Positions 10,257 through 21,775 of a stretch of 64,000 nt of DNA are shown here, piece after piece. The notes under the pieces are model-generated. The model was not told the origin of the DNA, made no database searches, and saw only the letters and a program-made list of their open reading frames with translations. The position numbers and the translations under genes are program-made. The DNA comes from Campanula takesimana (lineage: Eukaryota; Streptophyta; Magnoliopsida; Asterales; Campanulaceae). Within the stretch, counting starts at the first letter, position 1. Each line of letters opens with the position of its first letter. Location: positions 1,240,001 to 1,304,000 of the forward strand of contig JAOWBW010000025.1 in NCBI GenBank assembly GCA_026119855.1. The letters run 5' to 3'.

Positions 10257-11287
10257 ATGTCTGGAAGAAGAAACAGAGGAGGTACTAGTGGGGCACAGAA
10301 TCAGAATGACACAAGGGAAGAAGCACGTGCCATGTTTCAAGGCATGTTCGAGGCGGCCATGAGGGCCATACATGATCAAGGTCCGAGGGTAGAACAAGCA
10401 CCACCCCGCTATGGATTGGAGCAATTTCTGAAGTTGAAACCGGTTGAATTCAATGGGGAACCCGATGTTCGGAAAGCTGAGTTGTGGATTGAGTCGATGG
10501 AGAAGATTTATGATGTGTTTGGGTGCACGGATGAGGACAAGGTCGGTTCGTGGCTTATAAGCTTGTGGGTGCCGCCGAGCATTGGTGGAAAGGGGTCAAA
10601 GCTAGTTGGGATGACACTCACACAGTCTATGCGTGGGAGTTGTTTGTGCGCAAATTCAAGGAACATTTCATTCTGGTTGTTGATCAAAACCGAAAGGAGA
10701 TCGAGCTACTCAACCTAGAGCAAGGTTTGTTGTCTATAGCATAATACTCGGCTAAGTTCATAGAATTAGCCCGATATTGCAACTATTTGGTGAGGACCAA
10801 GGAACAAAAATCTATGAGATTCATTCGGGGATTGAAGACCTCCATCCGTACTCAACTTATTGCCCAACGGATTGTGACATTTCAGGATGCGGTAGACCGT
10901 GCCTATCTTATAGAGCAAGATATTCATAAGAGGAAGACCGAGGTGGCCAACCCGAGTAAGCAAGGAGCGCAGGGCAAGTCACAACCAAGGATTTATAATC
11001 GAGGTAACTTTGGGGGACAATCTCAGTCCCAAGGGAAACCGATCCCAAGGAACCCGGGTACCACTTCCGGGAACCAAGGGAGCCAAATTAGGAGGCTTTG
11101 TTCGTATTGTCAAAAGGAAGGTCATTCTGAGGACCGGTGTTGGAAGAAGCAAGGAAGGTGCACCAATTGTGGTCAAATGGGTCACTTTGTAAAAGATTGC
11201 CCAAGAGGTAGAGGACAAGCATCCGGGTCAGGGGTTGGTACTAATCAGAGTCAGAAAAGGGATGCTACGGGAAAGCCCAAAGTTTAA
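10257..11287 (+). pseudogene. TEK1 Gag, frameshifted and with a nonsense codon
   Basis: Starts MSGRRNRGGTSG and continues with the Retrotrans_gag core (PVEFNGEPDVRKAELWIESM; later a WW block, F-x-E-x-F and FIRGLK). It ends with a CCHC knuckle (CTNCGQMGHFVKDC) at about 11158-11200, preceded by a similar C-x2-C motif. This would form the particle capsid and bind RNA. A one-base deletion near 10543 moves the reading from the first frame to the one carrying 10550-11287, and an in-frame TAA at 10742-10744 interrupts it again. Length and domain order are otherwise normal for Tekay/Del-type Gag. Confidence 0.88.
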
Positions 11288-11302
11288 GGAAAGGTTTATG
11301 CC

Positions 11303-13396
11303 ATGAATCAACAACAAGCTACCTATGATCCATCCGTTATTGGAGGTATTGTTTTTGTGTCTAATGTGAGCGCACGAGCGTTAGTAGATCCAGGATCATC
11401 TCATTCATACATTTCTGTGCAATTTGCTTCCATGTTAAATGCTGCATTCGAGTCTTTACCGTACGTGCTAGAGGTGTCGACCCCTATAGGAGAATGCTTG
11501 ATTTCTGATCGAGTCTTGCGTGCTTGTGATGTGGTTATTTGTGGTCGTGTCCTTTGTGCGGATTTGGTAGTTCTTCCTATCCAAGACTTTGATGTCATAT
11601 TGGGTATGGATTGGTTGAGCAAGTTTCATGCTTCCGTTGATTGCCGTAAGAAAATTGTTACTTTTTCTATTCCCGATGTGCCTAAATTTTTGTTTGAGGC
11701 TAATCCTCTGAGTAGAAAGGTTCGCTTAATTTCTTATATGAAAGCGAGAAAATTATTGCATAGTGGTTGTGAGGGGTATTTGGCTAGTGTTCTTGATACT
11801 AGGAAAGAATCCCCTAGTTTTGATAGTGTTCGGGTAGTTCGGGAATTTCCCGATGTTTTCTCTTCCGAGTATAATATGCCTCCCGATCGTGAGATTGAGT
11901 TTTGTATAGATCTTTTACCGGGTACGGCTCCAATTTCGAAAGAACCTTATAGGTTGGCTCCCGCAGAGTTGAAGGAACTAAAGGTTCAGTTGCAAGAGTT
12001 GCTTGATCGAGGGTTTATCCGCCCTAGTGTTTCCCCGTGGGGAGCACCGGTTTTATTTGTGCGGAAGAAAGACGGTTCCTTGAGATTGTGCATCGATTAC
12101 AGAAAGTTGAATCAGGTTACGGTGAAGAACAAGTATCCTCTACCGCACATCGATGATTTATTTGATCAGCTTCAAGGGTCCGTTGTGTTTTCCAAGCTTA
12201 ATTTGAGGAGTGGGTACCATCAGTTGAAGGTTCGATCAGAGGATATTCCGAAGACTGCTTTTCGCACCCGTTATGGTCATTATGAGTTCTTGGTTATGCC
12301 GTTTAGGTTGACTAATGCGCCGGCCGTATTTATGGATTTGATGAACCGAGTTTTCCATCCTTATCTTGATTCGTTCGTGGTGGTCTTTATTGATGATATT
12401 CTCGTCTATTCTAAGTCTAGAGAGGAGCACGAGCAACACTTGAGGACAGTTTTATCCATTCTTGCGAGGGAGAAATTGTTTGCGAAGTTTAGTAAATGCG
12501 AATTTTGGCTCGAGAAGGTGTCATTTCTGGGGCATGTTATTTCGAAAGATGGGATTTCGGTGGATCCTTCAAAGATTGAAGCCATAGTGGATTGGAAGAG
12601 ACCCGAGTCAGTGACCGAGATTCGTAGTTTTCTGGGTTTAGCCAGTTATTACCGAAGATTTATTGAGGGGTTTTCGAGGATTGCTACTCCGATGACTCAG
12701 TTGACCCGGAAGAATGTCCCGTTTGTGTGGACCGAGAAATGTGACAAGAGTTTCGAGGAATTGAAGAAGAGGTTGACTACCGCACCGATCTTGACTTTGC
12801 CTAATGGGAGCGATGGCCTAGTGATTTACAGTGATGCTTCGAAAGAGGGTTTGGGTTGTGTTTTGATGAAGAACAGGAAAGTGATTGCCTATGCTTCGAG
12901 GAAGTTGACCCCGAGTGAACAGAATTACCCGACTCGTGATATGGAGTTGGCTGCGATAGTATTTGCGTTGCACAAGTGGAAGCACTACCTTTACGGGGCG
13001 AAGTTTGAGATTTTTACCGATCACAAGAGTTTGAAGTACCTTTTCTCCCAGAAAGAGTTGAACAACCGACAGCGCCGATGGATGGAATTGTTGAAGGATT
13101 TTGATTGTACGATTTCTTATCATCCGGGAAAGGCGAATGTGGTAGCCGATGCGATTAGTAGAAAATCTTATGTGGCTTCGATGATGGTCCGTGAGTGGAA
13201 AATTCTTGAGGATGTTCGAGATTGGTCTCCTCGTGAATCGAGACATGGGGCTATTTTTGCGAATATTAGAGTATCTCCGACCCTAATTCAGAGAATAAAG
13301 GAAGCTCAGAAAGAGGATCCCGAGTTGGTGAAAATAATGGGTAAAATGAAGGAAAAGAATTTCGAGGATTTTTTAGGAGTTCGAATGGGGTGTTGA
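11303..13396 (+). pseudogene. TEK1 protease-RT-RNase H
   Basis: Open over 697 codons. The protease site reads VDPGSSHSYI, where the family has D-(S/T)-G, so the middle residue is Pro. RT motifs: motif A reads LNLRSGYHQL with Asn in place of the catalytic Asp; motif B reads MPFRLTNAPA with Arg in place of the conserved Gly; motif C FIDDILVYS is intact. RNase H: the first Asp in YSDASKEGLG, the TDHKSL block and VADAISRK are present. The frame ends at a stop at 13394-13396, just as the integrase begins in another frame. With motif A and B changed, the RT is very probably inactive even apart from the frameshift. It would normally copy element RNA in the particle. Confidence 0.92.
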
Positions 13397-14226
13397 CTTT
13401 CCGTGGTCGTTTGTGCGTACCCGATGTTGGTGGGATAAAGAGGCAAGTGTTAGATGAGGGTCACAAATCGAGGTATACTATTCATCCGGGCAGTACGAAG
13501 ATGTATCAGGATTTGAAGCAACAATTTTGGTGGATTAATATGAAGAGGGAAATAGCCGAGTACGTTTCGAAGTGTTTAACTTGTCAGCAGGTCAAAGCCG
13601 AGCATCAGAGACCCGCAGGACTACTTCAGCCGTTAGAGATTCCCGAGTGGAAATGGGAGCATGTGACTATGGATTTCGTTATGGGACTACCTCGTACCCG
13701 TAGGAAGTATGACAGTGTTTGGGTAATAGTGGATAGATTGATCAAGAGTGCCCATTTCTTGCCTATTGACATCAGATATTCGATGGAGAAACTTGCGACC
13801 CTTTACATTGATGAGATTGTTAGATTGCATGGGGTTCCGGTTAGCATTGTGTCAGATCGAGACCCGAGGTTTACTTCTAGATTCTGGAAGGCGTTTCAGG
13901 AAGCTTTGGGTACGGACTTGCGATTCAGTACGGCTTTTCATCCTCAGACCGATGGTCAATCCGAGAGGACTATTCAGATTTTAGAGGATATGTTGCGAGC
14001 TTGTTCGATAGACTTCTCTGATTCTTGGGATTCGCATTTACCGTTAGTGGAATTTTCTTACAACAACAGTTATCAGGCTAGTATCGAGATGGCACCGTTT
14101 GAGGCCTTGTATGGAAGAAAGTGTAGATCGCCTATTTGTTGGGATGAGGTCGGTGAAGCAAAGATCGTGGGTATTGTTTGCTTCAGGATTCAGTTGAAAA
14201 GGTTAGAGTTATCCGGAATCGATTGA
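13390..14226 (+). pseudogene. TEK1 integrase
   Basis: Continues pol after a frameshift near 13380-13392. The HHCC zinc site is present (GHKSRYTIH ... CLTCQQ). The catalytic D-D-E triad is visible: Asp in MDFVMGLP, Asp in VSDRDPRFTS and Glu in GQSERTIQILEDML. This enzyme inserts the cDNA into the genome. A second frameshift near 14165-14200 separates it from the C-terminal part. Confidence 0.9.
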
Positions 14227-14708
14227 AAACAGCCCAGAGTCGACATAAGAGCTACGCAGATAACCGAAGGCGAGATCTTAGTTTTCAGACCGGTGATTTG
14301 GTGTTCTTGAAAGTATCTCCAAAGGTGGGTATTCGTAGGTTTGGGAAGAAAGGCAAATTGGCTCCGAGGTTTATTGGCCCGTTTGAGATTTTGGGAAAGG
14401 TTGGACTTCTTGCGTATCGTCTTGCGTTACCGCCATCTTTGGACAGGTTGCACAACGTGTTCCACGTTTCTATGCTTCGGAAGTATATTCATGACCCATC
14501 TTAACTGTTACCGAGGATACCGGAGGATATAGAGCCCGATATGACTTATGAGGAACGACCGGTCCGGATCCTTGATTCTAAAGTTCAAGAGTTGAGGAAC
14601 AAAAGCATTGCGTTGGTTCGAGTTCTTTGGAGGAATCATAACATCGAGGAGTCGACGTGGGAGCTTCGTGATGAGATCGAGAGGAAATTTCCGTGGCTTT
14701 TTGTTTAA
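14178..14708 (+). pseudogene. TEK1 integrase C-terminus with chromodomain-like tail
   Basis: Carries the GPF/Y-type block (FIGPFEILGKVGLLAYRLAL) and HNVFHVSMLRKY, then an in-frame TAA at 14502-14504. The same frame continues to a TAA at 14706-14708 with a tail (VLWRNHNIEESTWELRDEIE) typical of the divergent chromodomain of Tekay-type chromoviruses. That domain is thought to guide insertion to heterochromatin. The stop would cut it off. Confidence 0.82.
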
Positions 14709-14740
14709 GGTAAGTCTCGTTAAAATTCGGGTCGAATTTT

Positions 14741-14757
14741 CTTTAAGGGGGAGTGAA
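14741..14757 (+). other. TEK1 polypurine tract
   Basis: TTTAAGGGGGAGTGAA directly before the 3' LTR, the usual place for second-strand priming. Confidence 0.85.
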
Positions 14758-16857
14758 TGTCACGACCCAAAAACTAGGCTCTATTTTATTAGTAATAAAT
14801 AATTATTATTTATTTATTTGCTTGTTTATTTATTTAAATTATTATTTATTTAAATAATTATGTGTGCATTTTATGTGTAATAATATTTATGCTTAAGCAT
14901 TTTATTTGGGTTATTTGGGTTAGTGTAGTATTGTTGGGTCTTAATTGTTAGTAGGGAGTGTAGAAATTGTGTGTAGTGTAGTGGAGGGGGCCTAAGTGTA
15001 AATATTTTAAATCATTTCCCTACTCCCTCCCTACTCCTTCCCTTCTCCCTCATACACTCCACCTCCCTCATCATCTTCCCAGCACACCTCTCCCTATCTC
15101 TCCACTTTGGGTAAGTTTCTTCTCTCTTCATTTTCTTCCTCTTCCTCTCATAATCTCTCATTTCTTAAAACGTGAAATCTGTTTAGATCGTCGATAGGAT
15201 CGCGTAGAACCAAAAAGAATCGAATTCCATCAACTTTGAGAAAATCAAAGTAAGTTACTTTTCCCCCATTTTGATGTTAAAATGTTCATATCATGTTCAT
15301 ATAATGCTTTTGTTGTTATATTTGAAGTTTGGATAAGGTTCCAATTTATTTGGAATTTATTTGGGTTTTTGGTCAAAAATGGTGATTTATGAATGTTGGG
15401 TTTGATTCTTGATTTTGGTTGTTAAAAGTTGTTATATGAGTTCTCTTAGACCCATAAGTTGCTCTAGTACCTTAGTATGCTAGTTAAGAGTGTTGGATTT
15501 TGGTTGAAATGTGTTTTGGTATGAAAATGGAAGAACCCATTTCTTCCTTCCCGAATTTCAGCAGTTCAGAAGATTGGGCGACCGCCCAAAAATGTCTGGG
15601 CGACCGCACATCTATCTGAAAGCTTTTGTTCTTGTTTGAGGGCTTGTTTGGGCGACCACACAGTCCCTTTTGGGCGGCCGCACAGAACATCTGAAAGTTT
15701 TCATTTGTTGGTTTGTGTGATTGAAGAATGCGTTTTGGTCTAAGTCTTGGGTGTCCTTCTAGTTGACCTTAGTGAACATTGTAGTACACTCTAGTGATAG
15801 AATTGGGTCCTTTGTGATGAAGTTTGTGATGGAGATTGATTAAGTGTTAATTGAGATTATTGGAACACTTTAATTGTGTGTTGTTGGTTCATTTCACTTT
15901 CTTGGTGACTTCTTGGTATGGTTCCCTACTTTGGAACCTTAAGTTGTTTATTTAAGCTAGTATTTATTACTTAGCAGTTATTTGAAAGCCCAGATGGTAT
16001 TTTGTGTGTGTTTGGGCGATGCGAAACATTATGATGGCACGGCCAAGTCCATTGTGATGTTGACCATTGTTTTGCCCCATTATTACCCTCCTCCAGATTG
16101 GCCTTGGATGTGAGAAGAGCTAGCTCCTTTGTGTGCATTTTAGCTTTACTTGGAGCATGACTTTGTGGCATGTCTCCCGTCCCTTGTGACACTTCATTGG
16201 TTATTGGTTCCGGTACCGGGGATTTCTCTTCTGATTTAATGCTATTATGAAGATATTGATGGTTGATTATTGAAGCTGCGCAGCGATCCTTTATTTGGAT
16301 GTACCGGTTTGGAAAACCTTGGCTATATCCTTTGTTATGTGTTTATTTCCGCTGCTATCTGTTATGTGATAACTGCTATGTGCTATCTCTGATTTATTAT
16401 TGTATATTGCATCATAGCATGTCATGTAGTTGCATTAGTAACTTATTGAGATTTATCTCACCCCCTTCCTTTTATATTTGTTTTTCCTTAACCCCCCCCC
16501 CCCCAGGTGCTAAGGATTAGTCTCGCTGATCACGAGAAAGAGGACGTCGAGTGTGGATACATTCTTTTGGGGAAGGTTATTATAGGTTGGTTTACATTAT
16601 ATAAATGTGTAACCTTTTTGGGATAGTTGTACCAATCAATGACGTCATTAAGAATTGTATATTTGTATTTTGTTGGGCATAAACTTGTGGAAGTTTATGA
16701 TAGTTGTATTTGGTTTTTGTCAAACTTGGATTTGTAAAACTTTGGATCATCACCTTTTGGTATCAAATGGAATTTTTTACTTCAGTATTTCTGAGTTTTG
16801 GTCTTAAGTCGACGTCCAGCTCGCGGTCTCGGGCCCCTGGGGTCCGGGGTCGCGACA
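14758..16857 (+). repeat. TEK1 3' LTR (2100 bp)
   Basis: TGTCACGACCC to GTCGCGACA, about 98-99% identical by eye to the 5' LTR. The C run is longer here (about 13 instead of 10). It is followed by the GTATT duplication at 16858-16862. Confidence 0.96.
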
Positions 16858-17086
16858 GTATTTGTTCTCCAACAAATACCCATAAGTGTAATTGTATCGC
16901 ATACACATAATCATTATATGATTATCTATTAAACTTATACTAATAATTAATCATAATTATCAGGGACGGGGATTATTATAATAAACATGCAAAAGATATA
17001 ATAATCGGGTTTGTTATCTCTATAAAAATGAATCTATGATATAACGCATAGGCCTTTCTCAAGGGCCTAGGGCATAATATCTAACA

Positions 17087-17102
17087 ATCTCCCACTTGCA
17101 CT
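17087..17102 (-). other. COP2 polypurine tract
   Basis: On the minus strand the sequence reads GTGCAAGTGGGAGAT directly before the 3' LTR start (TGTTAG), a usual copia polypurine tract. Confidence 0.8.
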
Positions 17103-20100
17103 AGGCCCAATCAACGTGTGTCCAATACCCATTGAGCTTAGTTAAGATCTCCATCATAATTGCAAGTAAGCTTATGTAAGATGATTATCCTTGATATCAT
17201 CATATGGTACTTTGCATATTTGGACATCTTCTATCTTCGACGATTTCTCGAATAAGATAGAAACGTCCGAGTATATGCTTAGATAAGTCATTAGTGCCTT
17301 TGGATTGTGCAATAACAATTTTTGACACAATGAAGGTACAATAAATTAGTGACACTAAAAAATATTTCTAGTTTACTAATTAGTCTCCTTATCCAAACAA
17401 TTTTCAATTGCATCTCATGCTACTAGATACTCATCCTTTTGTAGAATAGCAATGGAATATTTATAACTCTTCTAACACCAATGTTAAACATAAACATGTA
17501 TTTATACTACAATATTTATCTTTGTAGGTTTGTAAGAATGCATCTATGTAACTATTACAAGATCATCTTTCATTCCTTCAAAGATCAGGAATGCATTCTT
17601 TGGTTCTTCTCAAGAACATAAGGATGTTCTTTAACTACTAACTTTCACTAGAATCCGATTGGTATTATCTTAACATAGTCCAAGTATATGAGACATCCGG
17701 TCTTAGTACATTAACATGGATTACATGATAGATCCAAATGTCAAAGCATATGGAATCCTAATCATGTGCTCTTTCTCATTAGTCTTCCAATAAGACTAAT
17801 CTTGTTAAGAGTGATGCCTTTAGACATTTGCAAGTAACCTCTCCAAGAGTCTTGCATAGTGAACTTTTCACTATTGTGTCTATATTAGCACTTTGACTTA
17901 CACCAATCATCCTTTTAGATTTATCTCCATAAATCAGTCCAAGGTTATAGGAGGCTTTATCCAAGTCTTTCATTTAGAAACTCTTTCACAATGAATTATA
18001 TGTCAACCACATATATTAGACTAGGAAAACTGTTACACTCCCACTAAATTTATTTTAATCACAAGTCTCGTCTTTGATGAATTCAAACTCTTTGAATACT
18101 ACATCAAAATGATAATTTCACTCCAATTTGTTTGCTTCAATCCATCTCATGGATTTCTGCAACTTGCACGTTTTATTAGAATTTTATGGATCAAAACTTT
18201 TAGGTTGTATAAAACACATCCTAAAGTGTGTTCCTGTTAAGCAATGCTGTTTTGATATCCATTTGTCATATTTTATATTCAAAATATGTGGTCATGACAA
18301 TTAGAATTCTAATATCCTTAAGCATGACTTTAGATGAAAAAGTTTTATCATAATCGATATTATGAATTAACTTTACTCAATTAGGCTTCATTAACATGCA
18401 CCTTGCGATCCATGTTCGTTTTCTCCAAGAAAACTCATTTTCTATCCTATAGTTTTTAAGCCTTAGGGTAGAGCATTCAAGTTCGAAACTTGATTATGAT
18501 ACGTGGATTGCACTTTTAGATTTTATGACTCCAAGTCATTGATCTAAATCCGGAGTGGACTTTGCATCTTGATAGGTGATAGGTCAATCATTCTTAATGA
18601 TATCTTCCTTATTACTTTTTATTACGAGAAATCAATATTTCTTGATATAGATAGTATCCCATCATATATACAAATAACTTGTGTATTCTTGAACGAATTT
18701 CCACAACTCCTTGTAAAACTTTGTTCAACATCCATCTTAGGTTCTATGTCATTTTCTGGGTCTCAAACTCTTCGAGATACATTTTACTCCCACTATTTCT
18801 TTAGAGATAAACGATTTATCTAGAAAGTACTATCTTGAGTAACAAACAATTTTTACTTAAAAGGACGTGAAATTAATATCCTTAAGATATTCCACGAAAA
18901 TATATTAACTAGATTTAGGTATGATTTTATCCAAGACAGTACTTTTCGCAAAAGTGTCACATTACAAATCTTTATGAAAGACAAACCAAGTTTTGTTTCA
19001 TTCCATATCTAATATGGTATCATACGAACCTTTTAGATGAAACTCAATTTATTGTAGGCGCAGCTGTTTCCAGTAAATAATCCAAAAGGTTAATTAAAGA
19101 TCAATTTGACTTATTATGAGGCAAAAAATAACAATTTTTTGACAATCTGTAAACTTTCTGGAACAGGGTCCGTACGGCTTCATATTAGGCGTACACCTGA
19201 TATGCAGCTGTACGGTTGATGTCTTCAGGTTTTGTTTTTTTTATTCTGCAGAATTCTTGTAAAGTCCAAGGCTCAAATATTCATTACTTTGATCAGATCA
19301 GAGTACACTAATACTTTTGTCATCAGATACCGAAATCTATTTCTAAGCATTGTTACTTTAGTGAACTACATACATCAACATGTATTAATCCAAAAGAGTA
19401 CATTCCTTTTACTACTATTAGTAAAAGGAGTCTTGATCAATTTCCAAGATTCACATATATCACATGATTCGAAATCATGTGAATTTAAAAGTCCGTCCCA
19501 TGGAATTTTAGATATGCGTTTCTTATCATTTGATTAAGACCTCAATGCTTTAAGAATGTAATGCTTATATCCTTAGATTTAGATTTCCATTATTTATGTT
19601 ATACTCATTATTTTGTTCTTCTAAGATAAGGATATAAAGTTGCATTATATGATTAGAAATACAATAAAGCAAATCATATTTAATGGAACTCTTTCTTATT
19701 CGAAATAAGAAATATCCATAATCTTCCAATGGAGAACCAAAATAATATTTCTAATTAAAATAGGAACATAGCATCATTTGTTAAAGACAAATATGAACCT
19801 ATTAGGTAAAGACACTTCGCAAGTTCCTATGATTAATGTTGCAACCATTGCATCATTATTACCACATAGGTTAATCTTTAACTTCGTTAACTAGTCTTTC
19901 TATTTCTCAAGTCTTACACATTTATACAAATGTGGGATCTATATCCAGTATCCAATACCCAAGAACTTAGATGTAAAAAGATAAACATAAATACTTGAAG
20001 TGATAGTCTTACTATCCTTCTTTTTGATCTTTTAATTCAAATTGTAATTTCTCCAATTGTCAATCACATTGCCATGGTAGCAATTACATCTTCAGGATTT

Positions 20101-20842
20101 TAGGTTTAGCCACAAATATTTACTTTAGGCTTGACAACTCTTGTCTTGCTTTTATCTTAAATCCTTTTCTTTGTTAACCTTTAGAGTTTGAGAAGGTTTC
20201 CATTTGATATTAAGACTTATCATTTTTAAACATCAGATGTCGCTTATGAACTAATATCAAATCCATTTGTTAGTTCCAAACTAAATTGATTACCAAGCTA
20301 ACTAAGGTAATTAATATGTCTCTCCATGTTCAAAACATGAGAACTTATTAATACACCTTTCATTCATCACATGAATGTTAGGCTCTAATCAATATCAAAC
20401 CTTTCTTGCCTTTCTTGCTTGTAGGAACGCTTCCTACGTAATTGCTTATCACATAAGTATCCATCTGTTTTAGATACTTCTAAAGTTCCAAACATTTGGT
20501 AGCAAGTTGTAAGATAATTAACATTTATAGAATCATCAACATGTTTCCAATTAATGTCTTTGTCCGTCCATAAGTCATTAGGTTTCTTAGGAATAGGATT
20601 TATTAAGAATTCATAACTTCCAATCTTGCTTTAGAACAATTCTTAAGCTCATGACTAGGTCAAAGAAGTTAATCTTATTCTCTTAAAGTGGGATCTATTG
20701 CAGGAATTAATCATGATTATAGTTTAAGACATTCTACAAAATATGAAAATAAATATACACCTATATTTCATACCATTATCATTTAGAGATATTTAATGTA
20801 TTTTAAAAATACTCCCACTAAATTATACACCTTCAAATACAA
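17103..20842 (-). pseudogene. COP2 gag-pol remnant
   Basis: No long frame survives, but minus-strand blocks align by eye to COP1. 18400-18560 matches the region before RT. 19490-19560 matches the integrase zinc region. 19940-19990 matches the protease (TCCAGTATCCAATACCCAAG versus COP1 near 1735). 20040-20100 is a decayed knuckle, and 20600-20700 is decayed Gag. At 19128-19247 about 100 bp of pol are replaced by a palindrome block of LTR type. Confidence 0.75.
19167..19218. repeat. LTR-type palindrome block inside COP2 pol
   Basis: Three 14-mers at 19167 (GGTCCGTACGGCTT), 19186 (TAGGCGTACACCTG) and 19205 (CAGCTGTACGGTTG), period 19 bp. Their arrangement is like the LTR block at 7366-7417, but they sit where pol should be. 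Confidence 0.8.
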
Positions 20843-20895
20843 CATGGCTGACTGAGGGAATAGAGAGCACCGAGGACCTTCCCGCCTAGTACGAT

Positions 20896-21201
20896 ATGCC
20901 TGAGGGACTCGTACCTCCTGCTGACGCGACCATGGTATGGTTTATGACCCTTCTTCTGTCATTTCCGTCATTCTGCCATTTCATTTCTCCGTTTATCATT
21001 TATCTGAAGATCTTGACATCTCTACTTGTTTCTTCTCAACAGGTGCCCATTGCTGGGTATAAAGAAGTCGCGGGATGGCTTGCCCAGTTTATGGCCTATG
21101 CTAAGAGGGTGAAGAGAGAGACCGCGGATCTCTTAGGCCGATTGGCTCACCAGAAAGCAGAGTCGTCTTCTTGCGGGAAGAAACCTCGGACTGACGAATG
21201 A
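20896..21201 (+). CDS. C-terminal exon(s) of an unrecognised plant-mobile-domain-like ORF
   Basis: The frame reads MPEGLVPPADATM, then sequence that looks like an intron (GT at 20935, AG at 21042, 108 bp, T-rich), then YKEVAGWLAQFMAYAKRVKR and a basic end (GKKPRTDE stop). A short helical region is likely. It could be the tail of another copy of the antisense ORF that follows. I cannot assign a function. The left part is cut at the COP2 junction. Confidence 0.4.
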   Translation: MPEGLVPPADATMVWFMTLLLSFPSFCHFISPFIIYLKILTSLLVSSQQVPIAGYKEVAGWLAQFMAYAKRVKRETADLLGRLAHQKAESSSCGKKPRTDE

Positions 21202-21589
21202 TCACATGGCAGTGGTGACGTCTCCTTTCTTTTGATGCCGGAGTTGATAGGATCCCCCATTCCTTCTTTTTGTTGATGTTGTATTTGTTGCCTCGGCGTA
21301 GACGAAGACAATTTTTCCTTCACTGGTTTGTACCTATGCAACAGTTAACTCCTAACTCTAGCACACAATACTTTTGTTAATTTTAGTTTTTATTTCTGAC
21401 TGTGTAAACGAATTGATTCACATCCGGCTGGTCAACCAAGGGGTATTTTTATGGGATGAATTCATGTTGGGTCATTTGTAGGTGATGTATGAATTGCTTA
21501 GGGTGCGTTTCTGAGGTGTTTGAGGCATGTTTTGACTTGTCAGGCAACCTGAGATTTGAGCAGATTTTCTGTCATCTGAACTGGGAGAT

Positions 21590-21688
21590 ACCTCGTATAA
21601 GACATCGATGTCTCGTACGAGCCATCCTATTAATCTGCGCCTGATTCTCCTTTTTCCTTGAGGATTTAGTATCCGAACTTGTATATAA
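21590..21688 (+). promoter_or_regulatory. Palindrome pair and TATA box upstream of antisense ORF
   Basis: 14-mers ACCTCGTATAAGAC at 21590 and GTCTCGTACGAGCC at 21610 (20 bp apart), then TATATAA at 21682-21688, 88 bp before the ATG at 21776. This is the same palindrome-then-TATA layout as in the LTRs and suggests a plus-strand promoter. Confidence 0.6.
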
Positions 21689-21775
21689 ACACCTCCAGTC
21701 CGTCCTAGAAGACCATCCTTAAATCAGTTCTGGGAACTTTTCTCTTGAAGTAAAATTCTCAACCTTTTGCTCCCA

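Larger units (their letters stand above)
8041..16857 (+). mobile_element. TEK1: Ty3/gypsy Tekay-like (chromovirus) element
   Basis: Complete structure of 8817 bp: 5' LTR 8041-10136, PBS, gag, PR-RT-RNH-INT, C-terminal chromodomain-like tail, polypurine tract, 3' LTR 14758-16857, and target duplication GTATT. By eye the LTRs differ at about 30 of 2100 positions (roughly 1.3%), so insertion is recent. All domains are present, but there are one frameshift and one stop in gag, two frameshifts and one stop in pol, and key RT residues are lost. It lies inside the COP2 LTR. Confidence 0.96.
6879..17086 (-). repeat. COP2 3' LTR interrupted by TEK1
   Basis: Starts TGTTGGGTTTTG at 6879 and ends ATCTAACA at 17086. 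The two halves (6879-8040 and 16863-17086) rejoin cleanly and match the uninterrupted solo LTR at 57817-59197. A TATA box lies at 7277-7285 (minus), with three palindromes upstream at 7366-7417. Confidence 0.9.
6879..20842 (-). mobile_element. COP2: decayed copia element split by TEK1
   Basis: The minus-strand 3' LTR (6879-17086, 1386 bp once TEK1 and one copy of its 5-bp duplication are removed) is followed by a polypurine tract (17087-17102, minus sense) and about 3.7 kb of internal sequence. That sequence matches COP1 Pol and Gag positions block by block, but is full of stops and indels. The right end, around ACTCCCACTAAATTATA (20813), corresponds to the COP1 leader, and similarity stops near 20842. 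The PBS and 5' LTR are not found. The element is old and truncated, and it was already present when TEK1 inserted. Confidence 0.82.
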
